Source: Clostridia bacterium (GTDB lineage: Bacteria; Bacillota; Clostridia; UMGS1883; UMGS1540). Taken from it: 64,000 nucleotides of DNA. Below, one piece after another: positions 52,928-62,891 of the stretch. A program made the translations under genes and the position numbers. The notes beneath the pieces were generated by a model. That model made no database searches, was not told where the DNA came from, and was given only the letters and a program-made list of their open reading frames with translations. The stretch is from assembly GCA_017620205.1 (NCBI GenBank), contig JAFZQX010000040.1, forward strand, positions 20,514-84,513, given 5' to 3'. Each line of letters starts with the position of its first letter. The stretch's first letter is position 1.

Positions 52928-55597
52928 ATGAATAAATCTTATAAGAGACTTATTGCGGTTTTAATATCTGCTTTCGTATTATGCGGTTTCTGCGTACTAA
53001 GCGCAAGTGCCGAAAACGTGGCTGAGCCGGAATCCGTTACGGGAATACAGGCGGTACAGCAGGAAAATATTCCTTCTGAAATTCAAAAAATGATGACCGT
53101 TTTAAAATCATTTAATATAGTCCCGGATTATTATGACTATAACCTTCCTTTAGCCTATGAAGTTCCGAGAGCTGATTTCGCGGCTTCTGTGGCAAGAATG
53201 ATGGGCAAATCGTCATATAGCGGTCAGGAAGTGTATTTCTATGACGTTCCCCGCAATTATTGGGCGTTTAATGAGATTTCAAATCTTACCCAGATGGGTA
53301 TTATAAACGGTGCAGGAGATAAGATTTTTAATCCGGGCGATCCCATAACAAAGAGCGCCGCTTATAAAATAATTCTTTGCGCAATGGGTTACCGTGATTA
53401 TGCGGAAGTTTTCGGCGGTTATCCAAACGGCTATTCCATAGTAGCAAGCCGCATAAAACTTTCAGACGGTGTAAAAAACGGAGAAATTGTTACAATGGAG
53501 GATATGCTTCATATCTTGTATAATGCCCTCACAGTAAAGATTATGGAGCCTGTCGCTTCATCGGGCGGTAATATCACATATGAGGTAAGCGACAGCGAAA
53601 CGCTGATATCGTCATACAGAGATATTTATTTCGGTACGGGCGATGTAACCGGTGCGAACACCGTAACAATTTACGGCGGAAGGATAGATAAAGATATCAC
53701 TTTGATAGACGGCGAAAAATATGACTGCGAAGGCTTTAATATGATAGATTATCTCGGAGAAAGAATTGAGTTCTTTTATAAGATAGAAGACTTGTCGGAT
53801 GCAAAAAAGCTTTTGTGGGTAGGAAGCAAAGAAGCTGCGCAGGATGTTAAAACAATATCTGTTGACAAAGACGCAAATCTTGATACGGATTCGTTTACTT
53901 ATACATATTACGATGAAAACGGTAAAAAACGCAGAATAAATCTTGACAGAGGTATGCTGCTCGTGTATAACGGCGGAATTATTGACTCGGGTTTTGATAA
54001 GATCTTAAACAATAACCGTTACGAGTGCAAGCTGATTTCAAACGGCGATAAATATTCTGTTGTTGTTGTCAGGGAGTATAAAAACTATATTGTAGGCAAT
54101 ATAAACAGCGCGGACTGTGTTATTTATGATAAAAACGACCCGCATGATTCCGTTGATCTCAATGAAAACAATTACGATACCTTCAGCATTAAGCTTATGG
54201 GCAACGATGATATGACCTTTGAGAGTATTAAAACAAACGATGTTTTAACTGTTTATAAATCGAAGGACAATGCACATGTTGAAGTGTTTGTAAGCAATAA
54301 CACTGCAAACGGCACGGTTGAAGAAATTGATACAAGAGACAATATAAAAATTAAGATAAACGGCAGCGAATACCGTGTTGATGAGAAACTCACGCTTGAT
54401 AAGTATGACGTTGGTGACAGTGTTACGGCATATTTAAATCTTTACGGCGAGATAGTATATATTGCGGTAAGCAATTCGGAATATCAAGGCTCATTCCTTA
54501 TAAAAGCGGGACTTGAGAACGATTTTGATGATACTCTGTATATAAGACAACTCGGTGAGGACAGCAAGGTAACCTCTTTAAAATGCGCCGAAAAGCTTAT
54601 TATTGACGGCACAATGTATAAAAATGCAAAGGACGCATACCGAGTTCTTCTGGCAGGAGAAAACAGTATCACTCCTCAGTTTGCGCTTATAAAGAAAAAC
54701 GGAAACGGCGAGATAAAAGAGATTGATACAACATATTATGATCCCGCAAAAGAAACATTAAATTCCTTGCAGGTAGACGTTCCGTTTTGGGATGACAACA
54801 TTGAAAAAACTTATAAGGCAAGACTTCTGAGAGCCAGCGCAAATGCCGCCAGAATCGGCGAAAAAATAGTCTTTGACGCAAATACAAAGGTGTTTGTAGT
54901 GCCCTATGTATCGGATTATGACAACGCAAGCGAAGACGATTTTTGGGTTACAATCGGGTCAAAGCTTGCAAACGATACGCAAACTTATGCACAGAGCTAT
55001 AAAACGGCAGAAAACATAGGCATAACCAAATATATGCTTTTGACAAATTATGACCCGAGCAGGGTTAATGCGGAAACGCCGATGCTTGTAAAAGGTATTT
55101 CTTACGGTATGGACGGAGACGGTAATACGGTTGAGGTTCTTGACGGTTATCAGGGCGTTGCACTCGTTCATATCAAAGCAGACGAAAGCGTGGGCAATCT
55201 GTTCTCGGGAAACGGAGTCCTTCCCGGTGACATTGTAACAATAAAGAAAGACAGCTACGGAAAGGTTAAGGAGTGTACTGTCGCATACGATTACAGAACA
55301 GATGAGCATAAGGCTATAACGGCGCTTAATGATATTACGGGAATGTTTGTGGGATATGCAAACAGCGTTGTTGACAATGTTGTAAAAATCGGTTATGCAA
55401 GCGGTGCTGACGTTGATTTCGCAATTAACGCGATGTCTAAACCTGTTTTGCTGTATGATAAATCAGATAAAAATAATCCTATCAGTACTGCAACAACGGG
55501 CGATATCGTAACATACTTAAACGATCCCGGAAACTGTTCGACGGTATTTATAGTTACAAACAGAATGCAGCCGCAGATGTTTGTTATCTATAAATGA
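52928..55597 (+). CDS. S-layer-homology protein with large unknown C-terminal part
   Basis: 889 residues. Signal peptide about 1-29 (ending A-S-A). SLH-type repeats in the first about 210 residues: E-V-P-R-A-D-F-A-A-S-V-A, F-Y-D-V-P-R-N-Y-W-A-F-N-E-I, G-I-I-N-G-A-G-D-K-I-F-N-P-G-D-P-I-T and a diverged third copy. The other about 680 residues are beta-rich, with repeated Asp/Asn/Gly-rich turns and no domain I recognise; there is no catalytic signature. It starts 17 bases after the previous gene and probably forms the surface coat or a scaffold for the locus. Confidence 0.8.
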   Translation: MNKSYKRLIAVLISAFVLCGFCVLSASAENVAEPESVTGIQAVQQENIPSEIQKMMTVLKSFNIVPDYYDYNLPLAYEVPRADFAASVARMMGKSSYSGQEVYFYDVPRNYWAFNEISNLTQMGIINGAGDKIFNPGDPITKSAAYKIILCAMGYRDYAEVFGGYPNGYSIVASRIKLSDGVKNGEIVTMEDMLHILYNALTVKIMEPVASSGGNITYEVSDSETLISSYRDIYFGTGDVTGANTVTIYGGRIDKDITLIDGEKYDCEGFNMIDYLGERIEFFYKIEDLSDAKKLLWVGSKEAAQDVKTISVDKDANLDTDSFTYTYYDENGKKRRINLDRGMLLVYNGGIIDSGFDKILNNNRYECKLISNGDKYSVVVVREYKNYIVGNINSADCVIYDKNDPHDSVDLNENNYDTFSIKLMGNDDMTFESIKTNDVLTVYKSKDNAHVEVFVSNNTANGTVEEIDTRDNIKIKINGSEYRVDEKLTLDKYDVGDSVTAYLNLYGEIVYIAVSNSEYQGSFLIKAGLENDFDDTLYIRQLGEDSKVTSLKCAEKLIIDGTMYKNAKDAYRVLLAGENSITPQFALIKKNGNGEIKEIDTTYYDPAKETLNSLQVDVPFWDDNIEKTYKARLLRASANAARIGEKIVFDANTKVFVVPYVSDYDNASEDDFWVTIGSKLANDTQTYAQSYKTAENIGITKYMLLTNYDPSRVNAETPMLVKGISYGMDGDGNTVEVLDGYQGVALVHIKADESVGNLFSGNGVLPGDIVTIKKDSYGKVKECTVAYDYRTDEHKAITALNDITGMFVGYANSVVDNVVKIGYASGADVDFAINAMSKPVLLYDKSDKNNPISTATTGDIVTYLNDPGNCSTVFIVTNRMQPQMFVIYK

Positions 55598-55693
55598 GAA
55601 TTGATTTATATAAAGGATTCAGTCAAATTATTAAGACCAAAAACATAAGAAAATTTAAACATAAATTCATTCAGAAAGGAAAGTGATTTCGTA

Positions 55694-57088
55694 ATGAAAC
55701 TCAGAAAAATCTTATGTGTATTGTTAGGCGTTGTTATGTGTGCCTCGTTTGCAGGCTGCGGAAAAACAAACACAGGAAGGACGGCGGACGGCAAAATAGC
55801 TATTTCAACAAGCGGCTGGCCGGATCCCGATTCGGCGGATTATTCCAAAGCGCTTGAGAGAGAACAGGCATTTGAAGCTGCTAACCCCGATGTAGATTTA
55901 GAGGGCGATACATGGACCTTTGATTTAAAGACCTTTTATCCTAAAGCAGAGTCCGGCACGCTTCCGACAATATATCGTTGTAATTTCACTGAAATACAGA
56001 GAATTATTGACGGTGAGTACGCCGCTGATTTGACGGATGTTTTAAAGGCAAGAGGATATGAAGGCAAATTCTCAAAAATCGTTGCAGACGTAATCTCAAA
56101 GGACGGCAGAATATATGCTTTTCCGATGTCTTCTTATATTTTAGGTCTTGCTATCAATATGGATCTGTTTAAAGAAGCGGGTCTCGTAGAAGAGGACGGC
56201 ACGCCCAAACAGCCTAAAGATTGGTATGAGATGGCTGAATTTGCTAAGCAGATCAAAGAAAAGACAGGCAAAGACGGTTTTGTTATGCCGACAATGAACA
56301 ATGCCGGCGGTTGGCTGTTTACGGTTATCGCTTGGTCTTTCGGCGCTGAATTTATGAAGCAGGACGAGGACGGAAATTGGGTTGCAACATTTGATTCGCC
56401 CGAATGTGCGGAAGCGCTTCAGTTTATAAAGGATCTGAAATGGAAATACGATGTATTCCCGGAGAATATACTTATAGACAATAACGGAACTGCCGAGTAT
56501 ATTGCAACGGGTAAAGCAGCTATTACCCTCGGTTCCGGCACAATAGGAACCCAGGTGGCAACGTACGGTATCAATCCCGATTCACTCGGTATGATGGCAA
56601 TACCAGCAGGTCCGAAGCGCTATGTAACATTACTCGGCGGCGATGCAAGAGCCATAAGAGAAGATGCTACAGAAGAGCAGATTGACGCTTGTATAAGATT
56701 TGCGGAATTCACAGGAAACGGATACGATATTGACGAGTCCGGCAAGAAGGCTCTGACCGAAACAATAGAGAAGAACAAGGCAAACGGCGCTGTTATCGGT
56801 ATTAAATCGCTCAGCCCGTGGAACGAAGAAAGTGCAAAACTCAAGTTCCAGAATGAGCTTATTGATAAATACGCAAACGTAAGTCCCAACAATGTAAGAC
56901 TCTATAACGAATTCTTAAACGATGAAAAAGTTGAAGTTCAGCCTGAAGAGCCTATTTGCGCTCAGGATTTATACGGCATTCTTGACAACTGCATCCAGAA
57001 TGTTTTGGGTGACAAGAACGCTGATTGTGCAGCGCTTCTTAAGAAAGCCAACTCTGATTTCCAGACAAACTTTCTTAACAACTATTGA
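55694..57088 (+). CDS. ABC sugar transporter, substrate-binding lipoprotein
   Basis: 464 residues. Lipoprotein signal with lipobox A-S-F-A-G-C22, so anchored by diacylglycerol at Cys22. Family 1 extracellular solute-binding protein: [40 protein letters not shown]. It probably binds an oligosaccharide. RBS AAAGGAAAG. A GC-rich hairpin separates it from the permease genes, which usually keeps binding-protein mRNA more abundant. Confidence 0.93.
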
Positions 57089-57108
57089 TAAATGACACAG
57101 CTTAAAAA

Positions 57109-57140
57109 CGGCAGGCGGCGCCCCGGGCGCCCGCTTGCCG
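57109..57140 (+). promoter_or_regulatory. GC-rich intercistronic hairpin in the ABC operon
   Basis: CGGCAGGCGGCGCC (57109-57122) folds back on GGGCGCCCGCTTGCCG (57125-57140) as a stem of about 14 bp with one bulge. No U-run follows, so it is not a standard terminator. Position after the binding-protein gene fits mRNA stabilisation or partial attenuation of the permease genes. Confidence 0.55.
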
Positions 57141-57191
57141 TCACATAACCAGTTGTAGCCGGTTTTTGCTTCATAGTGAGGAGGATGGTAA

Positions 57192-58109
57192 ATGAGCAAT
57201 ACTGAAGGAAAGACAAAAAAGCCTAAGCGAGGTTCGTATTTCAAAAAGTCATTTTTCAGCTCATGGCTTTTTGCGTTGCCTGCCCTGATACTCATGTATC
57301 TCTTTATATGGCGTCCAACGGTAATGGGATTTGTATGGTCAATGTTTAAAATGAAGGGATATAAACCCCAGTACTTTATCGGTATGCAGAATTATATTGA
57401 GGTGGTAAAGGATACGCAGTTTATACCCCTCTTTCGGAATACATTGAAATATGTATTATGGTCAATTGTGATCGGCTTTTTACCGCCGGTTCTGTTGGCG
57501 GTAATAGTAAATGAAATGGTTCATTTTAAACAGAAAATCATGACATTTCTTTATTTGCCTGCTATAATTCCGGCTATAGCGGTTTCGCTTTTGTGGAAAC
57601 AGATGTACGATCCCACAAGCAGCGGACTTTTGAATTCGCTTCTTATAAAGATGGGTTTTTCGCCGTATCAATGGCTCAATGATAAGAACTTTACAATTTT
57701 GTGGATCATTGTATCAATGACGTGGAAAAGTTTCCCCGGTGCTATGCTGCTTTACTATTCGGCGTTGCAAAACGTAAGCCAGGACTTATATGAGGCGGCA
57801 ACGATTGACGGCGCGGGCATGATAAGACGTGCGTGGTATGTAACACGGCCTCAGATTATGGGCGTGTTGATACTTAATTTTGTAAGGCAGATAATCGGTG
57901 TGTTCCAGGTTATGGAGCAGCCGCTTGCAATGACCGGAGGCGGTCCTGACGGAGCGTCGGCGTCACTCGGATACCAGCTTTACAGATACGGCTTTGTTAC
58001 GCAAAGAGTAGGACACGCGATGGCGCTCGGTACGATAATATTTGTATTTCTTATCATTATTACCATTTTTTATTTCAGGCTGAATAAAAAGCTGGAAGAG
58101 AGTTTGTAA
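57192..58109 (+). CDS. ABC sugar transporter permease 1
   Basis: 305 residues, six predicted membrane segments (first about 25-45). Binding-protein-dependent permease of the UgpA/LplB type: EAA loop Y-E-A-A-T-I-D-G-A-G (about 198-207), with P in Y-V-T-R-P-Q. It carries sugars with its partner at 58125 and the binding protein at 55694. RBS GAGGAGG. No ATPase gene is nearby, so a shared MsmX-type ATPase is likely. Confidence 0.95.
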   Translation: MSNTEGKTKKPKRGSYFKKSFFSSWLFALPALILMYLFIWRPTVMGFVWSMFKMKGYKPQYFIGMQNYIEVVKDTQFIPLFRNTLKYVLWSIVIGFLPPVLLAVIVNEMVHFKQKIMTFLYLPAIIPAIAVSLLWKQMYDPTSSGLLNSLLIKMGFSPYQWLNDKNFTILWIIVSMTWKSFPGAMLLYYSALQNVSQDLYEAATIDGAGMIRRAWYVTRPQIMGVLILNFVRQIIGVFQVMEQPLAMTGGGPDGASASLGYQLYRYGFVTQRVGHAMALGTIIFVFLIIITIFYFRLNKKLEESL

Positions 58110-58124
58110 AGAGGGGGGAGATTA

Positions 58125-59048
58125 ATGAGCAAGTTTGAGAATAAAACTACCGGCTTACTTACAAACGTTGATTTAAAAGGCACAAAAGGCAAAATTATAT
58201 ATTGGTTTTTCTTTGCTGTGCTTATTGTGTGCTGCATCATAACGCTCTTCCCCGCGGTTTGGACGGTTTTTACGTCTCTCAAGGATCCGAAGGAAATATA
58301 TACAAGTACAAAGTTTTTTCCGGAGCACCTTTCCTGGAACATTTTTGTTACCCGTGTGTGTGATTCGTGGAATCAGCTGAAGTTCGGAAGAAGTATATTA
58401 AATACATTTTACTATTCAATAGTTCAATGGGTAATTAAACTGACCGTTTGTATGTTTGCGGGATATACTTTTTCAAAGCTTAAACCAAAAGGAAGCACAA
58501 TGGTTTTTGCGCTTATACTTTGGACTATGATGATGCCGGGCCAGATGAGAATGGTGCCAAACTACATAAGCTATATGTCTTTCCCGTTTGCATCAAAAAC
58601 GGAATTCGGCATAGGTATAAATTTGCTTGATACGTATTGGCCGCTTTGGCTTGGCGGCGCAGTAGACGCGTTTGCAATTATGCTTTTCAAAAACGCGTTT
58701 GACGGTATTTCAAACTCTATTATCGAGGCTGCAACTATAGATGGTGCGGGAAAATTAAGAATATTCTTTATAATAATGGTGCCGCTGTGCGTGCCGATAA
58801 TAATATATGAATCCATCATGACTCTTTCGGGCGCGTGGTCAAACTTCTTCGGCCCTTATCTTATTATTCAGACTACCACGAAACAGCTTCTGCCGGCCAA
58901 GATTTTCTTAATGGGTAATGACGGTACGGTTAAGCAGAATACATATCTTATGGGTCTTATAATAGGAAGTATTCCGCAGCTTTTGATATTTGCGTTCTTT
59001 AAGAAATATATCATGGGCGGTATAAATGTTGGCGGCGTTAAAGGCTGA
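58125..59048 (+). CDS. ABC sugar transporter permease 2
   Basis: 307 residues, six predicted membrane segments, UgpE/LplC-type. EAA loop I-E-A-A-T-I-D-G-A-G (about 204-213) and F-F-K-K-Y-I-M-G-G-I-N-V-G-G-V-K-G at the C-terminus, an ending typical of this family. 15 bases after permease 1 (AGGGGGGAG ribosome binding site). A hairpin terminator follows at 59086. Confidence 0.95.
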   Translation: MSKFENKTTGLLTNVDLKGTKGKIIYWFFFAVLIVCCIITLFPAVWTVFTSLKDPKEIYTSTKFFPEHLSWNIFVTRVCDSWNQLKFGRSILNTFYYSIVQWVIKLTVCMFAGYTFSKLKPKGSTMVFALILWTMMMPGQMRMVPNYISYMSFPFASKTEFGIGINLLDTYWPLWLGGAVDAFAIMLFKNAFDGISNSIIEAATIDGAGKLRIFFIIMVPLCVPIIIYESIMTLSGAWSNFFGPYLIIQTTTKQLLPAKIFLMGNDGTVKQNTYLMGLIIGSIPQLLIFAFFKKYIMGGINVGGVKG

Positions 59049-59085
59049 GATGATATAAGATATAATAAAAGCAAGAGTAAAACAA

Positions 59086-59119
59086 GGGCTGTTTAAAAAT
59101 TGCGGTTTTTAAATAGCCC
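59086..59119 (+). terminator. Hairpin after the ABC operon
   Basis: GGGCTGTTTAAAAA (59086-59099), loop TTGCGG, TTTTTAAATAGCCC (59106-59119). One of 14 pairs is imperfect. The U-run is part of the stem rather than after it, so termination may be partial and the downstream genes at 59154 may share the transcript. Confidence 0.6.
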
Positions 59120-59153
59120 ATTCGTTTGATTTTAATTAAAAAGGGAACATATT

Positions 59154-60497
59154 ATGACAAATATAAGTATTGACTTTAATGAAAAAACCGGAAGAATAAA
59201 ACCTATGCACGGCGTTGGTCAACCGCCGTTCGGAGGCATGGATTTTTCGTTTATAAAATATCTCAAAGAAGCTAATATTCCGTATTCGCGCCTTCATGAC
59301 GTCGGCGGCTGGTTCGGCGGCAATATGTTTGTGGATATCCCAAATATATTCAGGGATTTTGACGCCGATGAAAACGACCCCGAAGCGTATGATTTTGTAT
59401 TCACAGATATGCTTATTGCCGCTTTGGAGGAAAATAATTGTGAGCCCGTTTACCGCCTTGGTGTTACTATTGAAAACTTCCACCGCATAAAAGCTTACAG
59501 GATTTTTCCGCCGAAGGATATGAAAAAGTGGGCAAGAATCTGCGAGCATATTATAATGCACTATAATGAAGGCTGGGCAAACGGATATCATTACGGCATA
59601 AAATATTGGGAAATCTGGAATGAACCCGATAACGGTATAGACAATACACAGAATATGATGTGGCACGGTACAAAAGAAGAGTATTACGAGCTTTACCGCA
59701 CAGCGTCAAAGCATCTTCGTGAAAAATTCGGCGATTCCATTAAAATAGGCGGCTACGGTCATTCGGGCTTTTACGTTGTCGACAGCATCGAGGACATTGA
59801 AAAATCTATCGGCATAGGACTGGGAATGAAAGAAAACCCTACCGACTGGGAGAAAAGAACAGAATATTTTATAACATTTTTTGACGGTTTTATAGATATG
59901 GTAACACGCGAAAACCTGCCTTTTGATTTCTTTTCTCACCACAGCTACGCGTCTGTTGAAGCTACGCTTAAAAGGCAGGAATATGTTGAAAGACGACTGG
60001 ATGCGGCAGGACTTTCAAATGTTGAAATTCATCTAAACGAATGGAACACAAACGCAAGAGCTCAAGAACGCGGGAAATCCGTGGCGTCTGCAAATGCGGC
60101 GGCGATGATGTGCGCGATGCAAAACACAAAAATGGATATGATGTGCTATTACGACGCAAGGCTCGGAGCTTCTATGTACGGCGGAATGTTTAATCCCATG
60201 ACATATGAGCCGCTTTGTACATATTACTCTTTTAAAGCATTCGGAAATCTTTACAAACTCGGAACACAGGTTGAGGCAAAGTCTGACGGCAAGGACGTTT
60301 ATGTACTTGCCGCAACGGACGGAGAAAAATGCGGTGTTTTAATTGTGAATACGGGCAAGGATACGGAAATAAAGCTTGACGCCGGCAGAGGACTGCGCGG
60401 ATATCTTATTGATGAGGATAATTTTTATAAGGAGACAGATATAGATGCCTTATCTTTCACATTGAAAGAAAATCAGGTTATCTATCTGGAAGATTAA
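59154..60497 (+). CDS. Cytoplasmic GH39-like glycosidase
   Basis: 447 residues, no signal peptide. Clan GH-A barrel with acid/base Glu157 in W-E-I-W-N-E-P-D and nucleophile Glu296 in H-L-N-E-W-N (139 apart). Also seen: S-R-L-H-D-V-G-G and S-H-H-S-Y. A C-terminal beta sandwich (about 370-447) completes the GH39 layout. Probably removes sugars from imported oligosaccharides. Placed between the transporter and the GH106 gene (2 bases away); RBS AAAAAGGGAAC. Confidence 0.85.
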   Translation: MTNISIDFNEKTGRIKPMHGVGQPPFGGMDFSFIKYLKEANIPYSRLHDVGGWFGGNMFVDIPNIFRDFDADENDPEAYDFVFTDMLIAALEENNCEPVYRLGVTIENFHRIKAYRIFPPKDMKKWARICEHIIMHYNEGWANGYHYGIKYWEIWNEPDNGIDNTQNMMWHGTKEEYYELYRTASKHLREKFGDSIKIGGYGHSGFYVVDSIEDIEKSIGIGLGMKENPTDWEKRTEYFITFFDGFIDMVTRENLPFDFFSHHSYASVEATLKRQEYVERRLDAAGLSNVEIHLNEWNTNARAQERGKSVASANAAAMMCAMQNTKMDMMCYYDARLGASMYGGMFNPMTYEPLCTYYSFKAFGNLYKLGTQVEAKSDGKDVYVLAATDGEKCGVLIVNTGKDTEIKLDAGRGLRGYLIDEDNFYKETDIDALSFTLKENQVIYLED

Positions 60498-60499
60498 CT

Positions 60500-62851
60500 A
60501 TGAACAGTGAAACACTCAAATCTCTTTTGCACCCGGACAGCGAATTTTCGCCAATGCCTTTTTGGTTTTGGAACGATTGCCTTGATGAAAATGAAATAAA
60601 AAGACAGATAAGAGAAATGTATAGCAAGGGTGTAAACGGCTTTGTTATTCATCCGCGTATTGGTATACCGCGTGAAACAGAGTATATGTCAGAAAAATAC
60701 TTAAGCTATGTAAAATGCGCGGTCAAAGAAGCCGCAAGGCTTCGTATGAAAGTCATTTTATACGATGAGGGAATGTATCCTTCGGGCTCGGCACACGGAA
60801 TGGTGGTTAAAAAGCACCCTGAATTTGCGACAAGAGGCATAAGGTGTGAAGAAAGCCTATGCGGTAAACCTGCGCTTGAAGACGGTGAAAAATTGCTGTA
60901 TACATTTACTGCGGAAAAAACAGGTGATAATTCTCTTAGGCGTGAAAGCATTGGGGAATACAAAAGCGGCGCGCTTCGCGAAGGCTGTGTTTTTCTGCAT
61001 CTTATAGAAGGGTTCACACACGGACACATACGCGGCATACATATAGGCGAGGACGATTGGGAAACGCCTCCGCCATCGGCGGATATTTTACGCTTTGAAT
61101 CTGTTTCCTGCTTTATTGAAATGACGCACGAAAAGTATTATGAGGTTCTTTCGGAGTATTTCGGCAATACAGTTATAGGTGTATTTACGGACGAGCCTTC
61201 GCTTATGGGTCGCGGCGCGGATGAACGTATGAAACCGTGGACGATAAACTTTGGTGAACAGCTTGAGAAAGCGGGTGTTGCGCCCTGTGATATTGTCGCG
61301 ATGTGGTACGATGTAGGCAAAGAAACGGAGCAGATAAGAAAAAGATATACAGAGACAGTATTTTTAAGACTTTCCGAAAGCTTTTATAAACAGCTTTATG
61401 ATTGGTGCGAATCGCATAATATAGAGCTTGTGGGGCACCCATCGGGGTCTTCTAATATAGGACTTTTAAATTATTTTCATATTCCGGGACAGGACCTTGT
61501 TTTCAGGAGAGTTGCGCCGGAAGATGATAAAGCTGTATCGGGGCCCGAATCCGTTCAGGCAAAATGCACATCCGACTCGGCGCGTCACAGGGGGAAAAGA
61601 AGAAACCTCAACGAATGTTTTGGCTGCGGAGGTAAAAATTCAATTGAGTGGTCCTTCAGCGCAGATGATATGAAGTGGACTATGGATTGGCTTTTTGTAC
61701 GCGGCGTTAATATGCTCGTACCGCACGCGTTTTTCTATTCTTTAGACGGCGAAAGACGGTTTGGAGAAAGACCGCCCGATGTCGGCATTAACAATATCTG
61801 GTGGAAATATTACGGCGCTTTTTCGGATTATATAAAGAGAATGTCATATATGATGACAGACTCGGTAAATATAACAAGCGTAGCCGTGCTTTGCAAAGCG
61901 GATTTTTTGCCTTATGAAATAGCCAAACCGCTTTATGAAAACCAGATAGAGTTTAACTATCTTGAAGAAGAGTTGCTAAGGGATAAAAAATGCTTAATAA
62001 GCGGCGGCAAAATAAAAATTGCCGCGCAGTGCTACGATACGCTTTTAATAGAGGATATATCGCTTATAAGCAGTGAAATACAAAATTTTGCGGAAGACGG
62101 CGGGACGGTTTTGGCATATAATCCTGCGGGCGCAGAACTCAATGATAACATAATTTCCGTACCGTCGTTTGAAAAAATAACGGATCATTTAAAAAGGGAT
62201 CTTATAATAACTCCTTCATGCAAGGATTTGCGCGTGAGCCATGTCGTGAAAAACGGCGAGCATTTTTATGTACTTGTAAATGAAGGAGAGGAAGCTGTAA
62301 CAGGCGATGTTTCATTTTTTGCGGACGAAGCGCTTTCGGTGTTTGACCCGTGGAACGGAAGTGAGCTTGAGATAAAGGACTGCAGTATTCATCTTGACAG
62401 ACGCGAAAGCCTTATTATCTGCGCCGGTGAAAATCCGTCGCACAAAACGGTTCTCAATTTTACGGATGAAACCGCCGCTAAAAGCGAGATAAACCTTTCT
62501 GATTGGTACATAGACGGGAGACGTGTAAAGCCAGGTTCGTGGACAGACGATGAAGAGCTTAAAGACTTTTGCGGTACCGTATGTTACGAAACCGAATTTG
62601 ATTTGGATTTAAAAGACGCGAAGAGAATAGTTCTCGATATGGGTAAGGTAGCGGAACAGGCGGAGGTGTATTTAAACGGTGTGTATGCCGGATACAGACT
62701 CCGGGCGCCGTATGTGCTGGATTTAACGTACTTCGCAAAAGGCGGAAAAAACAGTCTTAAAATTGAGGTTACTAACAGTCTGGCAAATAAGTACGGAAAG
62801 ATAAAACTGCCTTCCGGACTGCTTGGTGACATAACAATAAAACTATATTAA
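60500..62851 (+). CDS. GH106-type alpha-L-rhamnosidase-like glycosidase
   Basis: 783 residues, no signal peptide. N-terminal signature P-M-P-F-W-F-W-N-D, E-I-K-R-Q-I-R-E-M...G-V-N-G-F-V-I-H-P-R-I-G; then Y-D-E-G-M-Y-P-S-G-S-A, V-F-T-D-E-P-S (candidate catalytic Glu), G-H-P-S-G-S-S and V-P-H-A-F-F-Y-S. The C-terminal region (about 640-783) is a GH2-like galactose-binding fold (V-Y-L-N-G-V-Y-A-G). GH106 enzymes are alpha-L-rhamnosidases; the assignment is by eye. It follows the GH39-like gene by 2 bases, so both are one unit. With GH78 this makes two rhamnosidase families in the locus. Confidence 0.82.
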   Translation: MNSETLKSLLHPDSEFSPMPFWFWNDCLDENEIKRQIREMYSKGVNGFVIHPRIGIPRETEYMSEKYLSYVKCAVKEAARLRMKVILYDEGMYPSGSAHGMVVKKHPEFATRGIRCEESLCGKPALEDGEKLLYTFTAEKTGDNSLRRESIGEYKSGALREGCVFLHLIEGFTHGHIRGIHIGEDDWETPPPSADILRFESVSCFIEMTHEKYYEVLSEYFGNTVIGVFTDEPSLMGRGADERMKPWTINFGEQLEKAGVAPCDIVAMWYDVGKETEQIRKRYTETVFLRLSESFYKQLYDWCESHNIELVGHPSGSSNIGLLNYFHIPGQDLVFRRVAPEDDKAVSGPESVQAKCTSDSARHRGKRRNLNECFGCGGKNSIEWSFSADDMKWTMDWLFVRGVNMLVPHAFFYSLDGERRFGERPPDVGINNIWWKYYGAFSDYIKRMSYMMTDSVNITSVAVLCKADFLPYEIAKPLYENQIEFNYLEEELLRDKKCLISGGKIKIAAQCYDTLLIEDISLISSEIQNFAEDGGTVLAYNPAGAELNDNIISVPSFEKITDHLKRDLIITPSCKDLRVSHVVKNGEHFYVLVNEGEEAVTGDVSFFADEALSVFDPWNGSELEIKDCSIHLDRRESLIICAGENPSHKTVLNFTDETAAKSEINLSDWYIDGRRVKPGSWTDDEELKDFCGTVCYETEFDLDLKDAKRIVLDMGKVAEQAEVYLNGVYAGYRLRAPYVLDLTYFAKGGKNSLKIEVTNSLANKYGKIKLPSGLLGDITIKLY

Positions 62852-62855
62852 AAAA

Positions 62856-62888
62856 CTGCGCAGATGCTTTTCATCTGCGCAGTTTTTT
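62856..62888. terminator. Bidirectional terminator between convergent genes
   Basis: CTGCGCAGATG (62856-62866), loop CTTTT, CATCTGCGCAG (62872-62882), then TTTTTT on plus and, reading minus, T-rich bases after the other arm (plus AAAAAA at 62850-62855). It lies 4 bases after the GH106 stop and just before the AraC stop. Confidence 0.88.
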
Positions 62889-62891
62889 AAA

